59,576 nt of DNA from a virus, in the IMG/VR virus record IMGVR_UViG_3300027883_000006, positions 1 through 59,576 of that record; one strand, written 5' to 3'. The translations under genes and the position numbers were made by a program. The notes under the pieces are model-generated. The model did not search any database, was not told where the DNA came from, and was given only the letters and a program-made list of their open reading frames with translations. Positions 7,174 through 14,995 of this stretch are shown here, piece by piece. The stretch's first letter is position 1, and the number at the start of each line of letters is the position of its first letter.

Positions 7174-7632
7174 ATGTACGAATTAAACAACAAAAACATC
7201 ATCAACCACACCGGGATCCAAACAGTAAACATTATTAACAATGATCATTACAAGAAGGTTCCAGGTAAATTCAGATTTATCACAAAATGTAGAGCTGGTT
7301 ATATGAACTGTAACGACGCAAGAGATTTTGATGATCAAAGATTATATGAGAATCCAGGAACAGTATTAAGTTCATATAAGAAAGGAGCCTTACACACAGT
7401 AGAGTATAAGCCATTCGGATCTGATAATTACTTTACAGTATTCGCAAAGAAAGGAAATAAGATCTTGGTAATGGATGAAGCTATAATGGCAACCTTAGAA
7501 GTTGGAACTATAAACCAATTATGGTACAATACAAACTTATATAATATGGATCAGTATAAGGCAGTTAATAGTAAAACATGGGCAAGTAAAGTATTCGTTA
7601 TGAACCAGCCAGATGAGGTAGAGGCCCTATAA
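7174..7632 (+). CDS. Hypothetical early protein
   Basis: I do not recognise this 152-residue protein. The start at 7174 is preferred because an upstream in-frame ATG lies within the promoter box. It is mixed alpha/beta, rich in Tyr, Asn and Lys, with a segment (KVPGKFRFITKCRAGYMNC) that carries its only two Cys residues. It is the first rightward gene after the strand switch. An inverted repeat (GGGTCACC at 7633-7640, GGTGACCC at 7679-7686) starts right after its stop and may end or process the transcript. Confidence 0.65.
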   Translation: MYELNNKNIINHTGIQTVNIINNDHYKKVPGKFRFITKCRAGYMNCNDARDFDDQRLYENPGTVLSSYKKGALHTVEYKPFGSDNYFTVFAKKGNKILVMDEAIMATLEVGTINQLWYNTNLYNMDQYKAVNSKTWASKVFVMNQPDEVEAL

Positions 7633-7686
7633 GGGTCACCCCGGTGGGTCACTTATATATAACCTATAGTAACTAATAGGTGACCC
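7633..7686. repeat. Inverted repeat after the 7174 gene
   Basis: GGGTCACC at 7633-7640 pairs perfectly with GGTGACCC at 7679-7686, with 38 bases between. There is no T run, so it is not a classical terminator. Confidence 0.45.
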
Positions 7687-7757
7687 CTATATAGTGTTCC
7701 CAGAGTGAACCACCTGGGGGCATGAATAAAGAACCTAATTAAAACCAAATAGAGAGT

Positions 7758-7898
7758 ATGAACAAGCAAGACCAGATAGTAGAGTTAAGAAATCGTATTA
7801 TAGCACTTAAGCTATCCAACCCCTATGACAAGTCTATACCTAAACTAAATCAACAACTAGACCAGTTAACCTATGATCAACCAGAGCCCACAAGCTAA
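7758..7898 (+). CDS. Small hypothetical protein (46 aa)
   Basis: This short frame begins MNKQDQIVELRNRIIALKLS and ends DQPEPTS, with a helical, possibly coiled-coil first half. It overlaps the next frame (start 7873) by 26 bases in another phase. The overlap and the reasonable, non-repetitive composition suggest it is real and coupled to the next gene, but there is no homology evidence. It lies at the beginning of the GC-richer island. Confidence 0.4.
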   Translation: MNKQDQIVELRNRIIALKLSNPYDKSIPKLNQQLDQLTYDQPEPTS

Positions 7899-8322
7899 AT
7901 TAAACTCACAGGTACAGAGTAACACCCAGGGGGCTAACACTCAGGCTAATCAAAAGAGCTCCCTAGGGAAGCCCTCGATCAACAGGCCCAAGGCAACCCC
8001 TGTAGCACCCCCTCAGGTCAATGCTGGGGAAGCACCTGAGCGCGGATTTAGCGACTGGGTAGGGGACAAGTGGAGTCGTGGAAAAGAGTGGGCTAAAGAC
8101 AAAGCGTGGAACTATGCCATGGGTAAGGCAAGCGACAAGATGCAGAGTACCATGAATCCTGACGGCCAACCAGGCAAGGGGCAACCCGCAAGCCCAGGCG
8201 CTCCAGGCTCTCCAACGGCTCAAAGACCCAAAGCCAACCAACCCACGCCGAACGTACCCAAGCTTGGGGGGACTCCAACACCCAAAGTACCAAAGCCGCA
8301 AATACCCAAGTTCAGGAGATAG
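7873..8322 (+). CDS. Pro/Gly/Gln-rich low-complexity protein
   Basis: The 149-residue product is unlike the rest of the window. It is rich in Pro, Gly, Gln, Ala and Lys, with a short central helical segment (DWVGDKWSRGKEWAKDKAW, about 61-79) between two disordered arms. The second arm has runs such as PASPGAPGSPTAQRPK and ends in PKVPKPQIPKFRR. The codons are clearly GC-richer than in neighbouring genes, which could mark recent transfer or constraint from an overlapping non-coding signal. A linker, head-decoration or DNA-binding role are all possible. Two minus-strand frames cover the same DNA, so the coding strand is not certain. Confidence 0.45.
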   Translation: MINQSPQAKLNSQVQSNTQGANTQANQKSSLGKPSINRPKATPVAPPQVNAGEAPERGFSDWVGDKWSRGKEWAKDKAWNYAMGKASDKMQSTMNPDGQPGKGQPASPGAPGSPTAQRPKANQPTPNVPKLGGTPTPKVPKPQIPKFRR

Positions 8323-8580
8323 TTCCTGAATTTACCATGGCTCCAGGGGAGGGGGGTCAAGGGCTATGACTACTATTAATAATAAACATATATCAAAAAA
8401 CACTTTACTCAATGGGCACCATCTGGTCTCCCGGGAAAAGAACCCTTCCAAACCAATGGGGAGTACTCTTTGAGATCTCAGAGGTACCCTCTAAGGATCC
8501 CATCCCCCTACACTCAATAATATAACCGCGAAAGTGCTCCAGTCCCCGAAATATCCCCCGGGTGGGAGTGACCCCCTAGA

Positions 8581-8595
8581 CCCCGTCGGGCGGGG
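8581..8595. repeat. GC-rich hairpin
   Basis: CCCCG and CGGGG form a 5-bp stem around the loop TCGGG, directly followed by GGCGCC-type palindromic sequence. It is conspicuous in an AT-rich genome. Confidence 0.4.
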
Positions 8596-8725
8596 CGCCC
8601 TCTTCCTAGTACCCTCCGAGAACTGTTAATAAAAAAAGTTTACAAATTATGAAACAAATCTGGTACCTGTGAATATAACTTATGTCTTTAAGCTTGAAGG
8701 TTGAATAGGGAGGGAGAGGCCAACT

Positions 8726-8782
8726 CCAAGCACTCACTACAATCAGAGGATCTAAGCACTCACATCGGTTCCAAGCACTCAC
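8726..8782 (+). repeat. Three iteron-like direct repeats
   Basis: The 12-mer C(C/T)AAGCACTCAC occurs at 8726-8737, 8752-8763 and 8771-8782, all in the same orientation and with one variable base. Start-to-start spacings are 26 and 19 bases. Direct repeats of this sort often bind replication initiators, but no initiator gene is adjacent. Confidence 0.55.
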
Positions 8783-9428
8783 AGTCCCCTTTTAAAGTAC
8801 CCCTCAAATAACCCAAAAAGAAAGCACCCCGAAAAAGGCAGGTTGGCGCCGTCTACTTGTTCTATCAGGATAGAGAACCTATAAGATATAAAAGAAATAT
8901 TCTATAGTATTCTATAAGGACTAGTAAGTATAAGAGGGCTTGGAAGAAAAAAGGGAAAAACCCAAATCTCACATGTACTCTGCGCCAACTTTTAAAGAGG
9001 GTTCTTCAGAGTGGTGTGTGTACTAGTGGGGTCCATCCCCTGCGGTCCCCAAGTGTGACGTGAGAGGTTGGGTGGAACACCCCCTGATATTTTCTCCGAG
9101 GGTACCTCCTAGGCTGAGGGTTCTTCTAGGGATCCTAACCTGTGAGTGGGAACCTACGATATAGTGTTGGTATTGATTTGGGTTTTTGGGTTTTTTTAGT
9201 TTTTGAATGTTGCTGAAAATTATTTTCCCAGACTTTGAATAACGTTTAAACTACTTTAAGTAAATAATAAAGAAGGTGGAGGTGGAATAAATGAGAAGCT
9301 GCAAAAATAAAAATTTTTAATTCCCCCAAAGAATCCTATGAATAACTCTAACAACTCTGAGAATTAAGGAATAATAAAATAGAAACAAAAGGTAATATTT
9401 AAGTATAATAATCAAATAATAATATATT

Positions 9429-9644
9429 ATGACCAAGAAGAAAAAGATGACGAAAGTTTGGAAAACTAAAAAGACCGACAAAACTATCACGATGATTTGT
9501 ATGAATTCCGATTTGGAAGAAAGCAGATATCCTCAGTGGGCGCCAAACGACGGTGAGACTCGATGTAAAGAATGGACAGAAGTAACTGAAAATACCTCAG
9601 CTGTAGTTTGTTCTCAATGTACTATGAGATCTGTAAATTTTTAA
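9429..9644 (+). CDS. Small Cys-containing hypothetical protein
   Basis: The 71-residue protein starts with a very Lys-rich arm (MTKKKKMTKVWKTKKTDK) and has four cysteines, the last two as CSQC near the C terminus. This could be a small zinc-binding fold, although the first two Cys (about 24 and 46) are widely spaced. I do not recognise the family. It precedes a strong terminator (9728-9760), so it is probably the end of its own short transcript rather than part of the Clp operon. Confidence 0.55.
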   Translation: MTKKKKMTKVWKTKKTDKTITMICMNSDLEESRYPQWAPNDGETRCKEWTEVTENTSAVVCSQCTMRSVNF

Positions 9645-9727
9645 ATTGCTCGTAAAAAATAGATATATAAATCAGAACGATATTTAACAGTGCTGCGTTA
9701 GATTCATTTAACCACATAGATTTTTAT

Positions 9728-9760
9728 AAAAGAGCTAGTTAACCACTGGCTCTTTTTTTT
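9728..9760 (+). terminator. Hairpin terminator before the Clp operon
   Basis: An 11-bp stem AAAAGAGCTAG/CTGGCTCTTTT (one T-G pair) is followed by a T run. It separates the small Cys protein from the Clp operon. Confidence 0.8.
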
Positions 9761-9822
9761 TCACTAATAAATAAACAAATCCAGTTTATTCGTTATAATA
9801 ACTATAAATACTAATTAAGAAC

Positions 9823-11799
9823 ATGGCAAATAAGAAACAAGCAAAAACACCGTTAATAGATCAATTTGGAGAAGACTTAACAGCTCAAGCAGCTGAGGGT
9901 AAATTAGATCCTATTATTGGAAGAGACAAAGAGGTTTATAGAATTTGTCAAATCCTTTCTAGAAGAAAGAAGAACAACCCAATTATATTAGGAGATCCTG
10001 GTGTAGGTAAAACGGCGCTGGTCGAGGCTATAGCACAAAGAATTGTTGATAAAAAAGTAGCAATGACGCTTACAGGTAAAAGAGTAATCTCTTTAAATAT
10101 GTCGACGATTGTGGCAGGTACTAAATACCGTGGAGAATTTGAAGAGAGAATGAAAAAGATTGTTGATGAGCTAAAGGCTAATCCGGATATTATAATCTTT
10201 GTTGATGAGATTCACACAATGGTAGGAGCTGGTGGAGTTAGCGGTTCTTTAGATGCTAGTAATATTTTAAAACCAGCTCTTGCAAGAGGACAGGTACAGT
10301 GTATTGGCGCAACAACCCTCGATGAATACAGAGAAAATATAGAAACTGATGGAGCACTTACTAGAAGATTCCAAGAAGTTTTTATTGATCCACCTTCAAT
10401 TGAAGATTCTATCGAGATCTTAAATAGAATTAAAGATAACTACGAAGAATATCACGCAGTAGAATATACAGATGAAGCACTGAAAGCATGTGTTGAACTT
10501 TCTGATAGATATGTTACTTCTAGAGAATTACCAGACAAAGCAATCGATTTAATGGATGAAGCTGGCGCAAAAGTACACCTATCTCAGGTTAAAATGCCAG
10601 AAAATATTAAAGAGGCTGAGAAAAATATTGAAGTAGTAAAGTCTCAAAAACTATCTGCAGTCGAAGAACAAGATTATGAAAAAGCAGCAAAATACAGAGA
10701 CGCTGAAATAAAACAAAGAGATCTTATTGATAAAACTATTGCGGATTGGCAAAGTGATTTAAGAATTAACAGACGCCCTGTAACATATGATGATATCGCT
10801 GAAACAATTTCAGATGCAACTGGAATTCCAATTTCTAGAATGACAGACGACGAAAGTAAAGTAATTACAGACATGGAAGCTAAACTTAAGTCAATGATAA
10901 TCGGACAAGATACTGCAGTTACTGGATTATGTAAAGTAATTAAAAGATCTAGAGCCGGTGTTAGTTCATCTAAAAAACCAATCGGTTCTTTTATGTTTAT
11001 TGGTCCTACTGGAGTTGGTAAAACAGAAACAGTTAAAGCTTTAGCAAACTATTATTTTGGCGATGAAGATTCTATTATTAGAATTGATATGTCAGAATAT
11101 CAAGAAAAGTTTAATGTTTCTAAATTAATCGGATCTCCTCCTGGATATGTTGGACATGAGAGTGGTGGACAATTAACAGAACAAGTAAGACGTAAACCTT
11201 ATTCGGTTGTATTATTTGATGAGGTTGAAAAAGCACATCCAGATACATTCAATACACTATTGCAAGTATTAGACGAGGGTAGATTAACAGATTCTCTAGG
11301 AAGAACCGTAGATTTCACTAATACTATTATTATAATGACATCAAACGTAGGTGCTAAGAAAGTTTCAGACTTCGGAGCAGGAATAGGATTTGAAAGTCAT
11401 AGTTCAATGGCTACTCAGAAATCTCATGTAGAATCTATTATCAGAAAAGAACTTAAAAATAAGTTTGCACCTGAATTCTTAAATAGATTAGATGACATGA
11501 TCTTATTTAATTCTTTAAGCAAAGATAATATGATGGAGATTGTAGATATTGAATTAAATAAAGTTATCACTAGATTAGAAAAACAAGGATATTCCATTAA
11601 AATCAATAAACCTGCAAAAGCATTCTTAGCAGAACAAGGATATGATCCACTATATGGAGCACGTCCTCTAAAAAGAGCAGTTCAAAATTATGTAGAAGAT
11701 ATTTTAGCAGACGCTATCATAGATAAGAAAATGGTAATGGGAACTAAGGTTTATTCAATATCGCATAAAAAAGGAGAAGATAAACTTTCTTTAAAATAG
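9823..11799 (+). CDS. clpC: ClpC/ClpA-type AAA+ unfoldase without N-domain
   Basis: The 658-residue protein has two AAA+ modules. The first has Walker A GDPGVGKT (57-64) and Walker B IIFVDEIH. The second has Walker A GPTGVGKT near 394-401 and Walker B VVLFDEVEKAH. Between them is a UVR-type motif (DYEKAAKYRDAEIKQRD, about 286-302), as in ClpC. The second module contains GAGIGFES, whose IGF tripeptide is the loop that docks on ClpP. The N-terminal Clp repeat domain of host ClpC/ClpA, which normally binds adaptors, is absent (about 810 residues in the host form). It leads an operon with clpP, so I infer a phage ClpCP protease for host or phage protein turnover. Confidence 0.92.
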   Translation: MANKKQAKTPLIDQFGEDLTAQAAEGKLDPIIGRDKEVYRICQILSRRKKNNPIILGDPGVGKTALVEAIAQRIVDKKVAMTLTGKRVISLNMSTIVAGTKYRGEFEERMKKIVDELKANPDIIIFVDEIHTMVGAGGVSGSLDASNILKPALARGQVQCIGATTLDEYRENIETDGALTRRFQEVFIDPPSIEDSIEILNRIKDNYEEYHAVEYTDEALKACVELSDRYVTSRELPDKAIDLMDEAGAKVHLSQVKMPENIKEAEKNIEVVKSQKLSAVEEQDYEKAAKYRDAEIKQRDLIDKTIADWQSDLRINRRPVTYDDIAETISDATGIPISRMTDDESKVITDMEAKLKSMIIGQDTAVTGLCKVIKRSRAGVSSSKKPIGSFMFIGPTGVGKTETVKALANYYFGDEDSIIRIDMSEYQEKFNVSKLIGSPPGYVGHESGGQLTEQVRRKPYSVVLFDEVEKAHPDTFNTLLQVLDEGRLTDSLGRTVDFTNTIIIMTSNVGAKKVSDFGAGIGFESHSSMATQKSHVESIIRKELKNKFAPEFLNRLDDMILFNSLSKDNMMEIVDIELNKVITRLEKQGYSIKINKPAKAFLAEQGYDPLYGARPLKRAVQNYVEDILADAIIDKKMVMGTKVYSISHKKGEDKLSLK

Positions 11800-11837
11800 T
11801 AGTATAATATTAGTAAGTTACTTTAATAATATAATAT

Positions 11838-12692
11838 ATGACATTTAACGATAAATTCAAAGATTTAATTTTAGATATAGAACATGACGGTAGTGTTTCT
11901 CAACCTCGAGATATGAAGGTTAAGGAACTTACTGTTCAAACCCTAGAGTTTGATCCTACACAAACGATTGCGCATTTTGATAGCAGATCTTTTAATTGGA
12001 AATATTTCGGTGGAGAGTTGTGCTGGTATCTTAATAGAGATCGTGATGTAGATTACATTGGTCAATTTTCAGGAATGTGGTCTACTTTAACTAATCCAAA
12101 TTCTAATGAGATCAATTCTAATTACGGTTACCTATTATTAGGTGGCCAATTACAATGGGCATTAGATTCTTTAAAGTCAGACAAGAATACAAGACAAGCA
12201 ATATCATTCTTAAACCAACCTAAATTTCAATTTGAAGGTAATAAAGATTTTGTATGTACAATGTATCTCAACTTTTTTATTAGAGACAATAAATTGAATA
12301 TGAAAGTTCAAATGAGATCTAATGATATATTCTATGGCCTTACATTCGATGCACCTTACTTTAGTTTCATACACCAACATATGAGATTGTGGTTATTAGA
12401 AACTTACCCAGAATTAGAACTAGGAACATACTACCACTGTGCAGATAATATTCATTTTTACGAAAGACATTTTGATATGTCTTCTAAAATTGTATCAGAA
12501 AGCGAAAAGCAAGGTAGTAATTACACAATGAATATTGAAAATCCTTTATTCAATCTTACGAAAGATAATATGTTATTAACAGAATATGGTATTAATTTCA
12601 TGAAAGATATTAATGAAGCTGTTGGAAATAAAAGTAAACAAATAACATATAATAATATATTAAGAGAATATCTTAATATTAGATTAACATAA
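11838..12692 (+). CDS. Thymidylate synthase family protein
   Basis: The 284-residue protein follows the thymidylate synthase pattern: an N-terminal region with FDSRSFNWKYFGGELCWYLNRD, then FVCTMYLNFFIRDNKLN with Cys140 in the position of the catalytic cysteine, then MRSNDIFYGLTFDAPYFSF, which matches the family's Q-R-S-x-D...L-G-(L/I)-x-F-N block, and GTYYHCADNIHFYE, matching the H-x-Y motif. Several usual residues differ, and the family also includes dCMP and dUMP hydroxymethylases, so the exact product (dTMP or a hydroxymethyl nucleotide) is open. It lies between clpC and clpP and complements the dCMP deaminase at 46825. Confidence 0.75.
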   Translation: MTFNDKFKDLILDIEHDGSVSQPRDMKVKELTVQTLEFDPTQTIAHFDSRSFNWKYFGGELCWYLNRDRDVDYIGQFSGMWSTLTNPNSNEINSNYGYLLLGGQLQWALDSLKSDKNTRQAISFLNQPKFQFEGNKDFVCTMYLNFFIRDNKLNMKVQMRSNDIFYGLTFDAPYFSFIHQHMRLWLLETYPELELGTYYHCADNIHFYERHFDMSSKIVSESEKQGSNYTMNIENPLFNLTKDNMLLTEYGINFMKDINEAVGNKSKQITYNNILREYLNIRLT

Positions 12693-12696
12693 TATT

Positions 12697-13008
12697 ATGA
12701 TAGGAGAAATACCATACTTTGATATACACGATAATGGTTTCTTAGAATCTAAGCACGGGCCAGTAATAGATACTGACGCGTTCTATAAAAGAATGATAGA
12801 GTTTATAGATTTTAATATAAAAAGTAATTATGAAATAAATATTTTATGCTATTTTGTAGATACTGACGGAACCACTATGGAAGCTAAGTTAGAAAAAGAA
12901 GGGTACGCGAAATCATTGTTAATGTCATTACAATACTATAAAGAACAGGAAGAGTATGAAGCCTGTGAAAAAATAACAAACTTAATTAAAGAATATGAAT
13001 TACAGTAA
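12697..13008 (+). CDS. Small protein with C-terminal UVR-like motif
   Basis: The 103-residue protein ends in YYKEQEEYEACEKITNLIKE, which resembles the UVR motif of UvrB, UvrC, McsA and ClpC but has Cys where the second conserved Ala normally is. Three other small proteins in the window (37579, 38830, 39301) end the same way, so this is a paralogous family. UVR motifs are protein-interaction hairpins; in Bacillus, McsA's contact ClpC. Lying between clpC and clpP and overlapping clpP by 14 bases, it could be an adaptor for the phage Clp protease. That is inference; the N-terminal 75 residues are not recognised. Confidence 0.6.
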   Translation: MIGEIPYFDIHDNGFLESKHGPVIDTDAFYKRMIEFIDFNIKSNYEINILCYFVDTDGTTMEAKLEKEGYAKSLLMSLQYYKEQEEYEACEKITNLIKEYELQ

Positions 13009-13663
13009 CGAGTTTAAAAAGTACGCGATAAGCGATCACAACGTTAGTTCTTCTAACATGAACTATTATGAAAAGCAGATTGAAAACTCGATGACTCCTT
13101 ATATTTTAGAGGAAAGAGAATTGAGAGCAACTCAGATGGATATCTTTTCAAGATTGATGATGGATAGATTACTATGGGTCGCTGGTCCAGTTAATGACAA
13201 TATGTCTACAATAGTACAAGCTCAATTAATGTTTTTAGATACGACTTCAGAGGGAGATATCACAATGCATATTGATTCGCCAGGAGGTTCTGTTAAATCA
13301 GGACTTTCTATGGTAGATGTTATGGATTACATTAAGTGTGATATACGTACGATCAACACAGGGATGGCCGCATCAATGGGTTCAGTATTATTAGGAGCAG
13401 GAACTAAAGGTAAGAGAATGTCACTAAAGCACTCCACAACAATGTTACACCAGTCTTCTGGGGGTTTCAGTGGAAATATACAGGATGCTGAGATTGATTG
13501 GAAAAACTGGCAAGATGTAAACAAAGAGTTGTTTGTTTTATTAGGAGAATACTGTGGTAAAAAGCCTGAGGTAGTAATGAAAGACGCTACTAGAGATTTC
13601 TGGTTGAGTGCTGCTGAAGCTAAGAAGTACGGGATCATTGATGAGATTATTAAAAAAAGATAA
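12995..13663 (+). CDS. clpP: ClpP protease subunit
   Basis: The 222-residue protein is a complete ClpP. The oxyanion strand is SPGGSV, the nucleophile is Ser127 in GMAASMGS, the histidine is His152 in TMLHQ, and Asp201 in ATRDFWLSA completes the triad with the usual 49-residue His-Asp spacing. An N-terminal extension of about 25 residues precedes the normal start of ClpP. It is probably the proteolytic chamber for the ClpC-like unfoldase two genes upstream. Phages with both partners are uncommon. Some phage ClpP-like proteins are head proteases, but the close similarity to cellular ClpP and the linked unfoldase argue for a Clp role here. Confidence 0.93.
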   Translation: MNYSNEFKKYAISDHNVSSSNMNYYEKQIENSMTPYILEERELRATQMDIFSRLMMDRLLWVAGPVNDNMSTIVQAQLMFLDTTSEGDITMHIDSPGGSVKSGLSMVDVMDYIKCDIRTINTGMAASMGSVLLGAGTKGKRMSLKHSTTMLHQSSGGFSGNIQDAEIDWKNWQDVNKELFVLLGEYCGKKPEVVMKDATRDFWLSAAEAKKYGIIDEIIKKR

Positions 13664-13680
13664 TATAATAGTATAGGATT

Positions 13681-13875
13681 ATGAAAGTATATTTTTACGT
13701 TAAACAAGAAAAATTAGAGTATCTTAATACGATATTAAAGGATTATAATAATCTAATAGAACCTGTAGAAGTTTCTTTCAATCCGATGAACGATGCAGTA
13801 ATGGTATCTCTATTAATTGATGACTTTATAGGACTCAGTGATAGAGATGCTTTTGCTACTCTTATATCATTATAA
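13681..13875 (+). CDS. Hypothetical small protein
   Basis: A 64-residue protein of mixed alpha/beta pattern (MKVYFYVKQEKLEYLNTILK, then VEVSFNPMNDAVMVSLLID). It starts 17 bases after clpP, so it probably belongs to the Clp operon. I recognise no family. A frame on the minus strand covers the same region but lacks a promoter. Confidence 0.55.
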   Translation: MKVYFYVKQEKLEYLNTILKDYNNLIEPVEVSFNPMNDAVMVSLLIDDFIGLSDRDAFATLISL

Positions 13876-13900
13876 TATATTAATAAAATAATAAAGTAAT

Positions 13901-14215
13901 ATGACAAAGCGAGAAAAAACAAAAGAGCTTTTCGTTGAATTAATTAACGAGCAGTTAAAACCACACAATGTAACGTATGAGGATGTTAAAAATAATCCAC
14001 AATGGTACATGGAATACAAGACAACCAAGGTGGAAGAAGACGCCTTTATCGAACACTGTGTTAATAGGATTAGAGAAGTTTTAAAAATAAATAAATTTAT
14101 GGCGATCAAAGAAGCTCAATGGTTTATTCTACAGTGGGGACTTACCCTTAGTAATACTAGTTTAAATAAACAAAGTAATACTAAAGAAGAAAATAAAAAC
14201 AAAAAAACTTTATAA
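13901..14215 (+). CDS. Hypothetical protein
   Basis: The 104-residue protein is helical and highly charged, with an aromatic centre (NNPQWYMEYKTTK) and a low-complexity Asn/Lys-rich tail that ends in ENKNKKTL. Similar small proteins with a QWYMEY-type motif occur in other phages as far as I recall, but no function is known to me. It follows the 13681 gene by 25 bases in the Clp-containing operon. Confidence 0.6.
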   Translation: MTKREKTKELFVELINEQLKPHNVTYEDVKNNPQWYMEYKTTKVEEDAFIEHCVNRIREVLKINKFMAIKEAQWFILQWGLTLSNTSLNKQSNTKEENKNKKTL

Positions 14216-14266
14216 TATAAGTTTAATTTTTACTAATACTCGAGAAAAATATGAATAAATATATTC

Positions 14267-14953
14267 ATGAACGTATTAGAAAAGAATTGGCTTACAGATT
14301 TACCTTTCGACTTTGAATTAAAAAGATATAAACTTTTAGGGGCAACTCAAAAGATAAAATCTATGATCAAGGCCGGATTGATCTATGACGCACTTATTGA
14401 AGTTGAATATCAGTTAGAAGACTTATATAAACTCAAGAACCAAAAGAGTGAAATCGATGATAGATTAAAGGTTCTTACAGGTATTAATCTAGACACGATG
14501 TCGTTAGATTACGAATACCCAGATTCCCAAGACGAAATATTTCACATATATAATTTAGTAGAAATTGCAATAGAAGAATTCGAAGCATTATTCAGAATGG
14601 TAAGAGTTAAGTGGAGAGCAATCATGTCAAAAATGATAATCACTGAGATTCCTCATAAAATGCCTACTAAAACAAAAGGAATAGTTTTTCTAATAAACAA
14701 AAATCATAATAATATATTAACTTATTCTTATAATAATCCTTATAGATTAGTAGGGGAGTGGAAAGATATGCAACTAAAAAATGTAGACATTGAATTATCT
14801 GGAATTCCAGAAATGATAGACTATGTTACTAATTTAAAATTAAAATCGGATGATAATAGGTTTTGGAGAGTAGACCATAAGTTAAAAGAAGATTTAGAAG
14901 GATGTATATTACCAGTTCTGCGATATTCACTTTATAATAAATTAACAAAATAA
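14267..14953 (+). CDS. Hypothetical protein with helical N-terminal half
   Basis: I do not recognise this 228-residue protein. Residues 15-70 are helical and probably coiled (TQKIKSMIKAGLIYDALIE, then LEDLYKLKNQKSEIDDRL), followed by a second helical region to about 125. The last third is beta-rich. It precedes the first fibre gene by 42 bases, so it may be a structural or assembly factor for the tail, but it could equally close the preceding operon. Confidence 0.6.
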   Translation: MNVLEKNWLTDLPFDFELKRYKLLGATQKIKSMIKAGLIYDALIEVEYQLEDLYKLKNQKSEIDDRLKVLTGINLDTMSLDYEYPDSQDEIFHIYNLVEIAIEEFEALFRMVRVKWRAIMSKMIITEIPHKMPTKTKGIVFLINKNHNNILTYSYNNPYRLVGEWKDMQLKNVDIELSGIPEMIDYVTNLKLKSDDNRFWRVDHKLKEDLEGCILPVLRYSLYNKLTK

Positions 14954-14995
14954 AGTTAAATTTAAAAGAATATATATAAAAAATACTTAATAGAA

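Larger units (their letters stand above)
8323..9428. other. Large gene-free region, candidate origin or structural-RNA locus
   Basis: I see no convincing gene in these 1.1 kb. Frames are short in all phases and there is no tRNA T-loop signature. The left two-thirds are GC-richer than the genome and contain a short GC hairpin (CCCCG-TCGGG-CGGGG at 8581-8595), three iteron-like repeats (8726-8782), an A/T-rich stretch with repeated TTCTATA (about 8908-8935), and a pyrimidine-poor strand. The right third is AT-rich, with TTTGGG repeats at 9176-9198. The region lies next to the switch in gene orientation. A replication origin, packaging site or non-coding RNA would all fit; none is shown. Confidence 0.5.

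Noticed and set aside
7963-8301. Minus-strand frames of 112 and 66 codons opposite the Pro/Gly-rich ORF
   Set aside because: Trp/Leu/Arg-rich low-complexity translations with no promoter. The plus frame is better placed, though neither is certain.
8260-9130. Apparent excess of six-base palindromes (GGATCC, GGTACC, CCCGGG and others) in the gene-free island
   Set aside because: A rough tally is only slightly above the chance expectation of one palindromic hexamer per 64 bases, so it is not good evidence for anything.
8323-9428. tRNA genes in the gene-free island
   Set aside because: No T-loop GGTTCRANNCC signature or cloverleaf-like pairing was found on either strand.
9791-9809. Partial match (15 of 19) to the early operator just before the clpC start
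   Set aside because: It lies within the leader, without a TATATTTA box at the usual distance. In AT-rich DNA such matches are expected.
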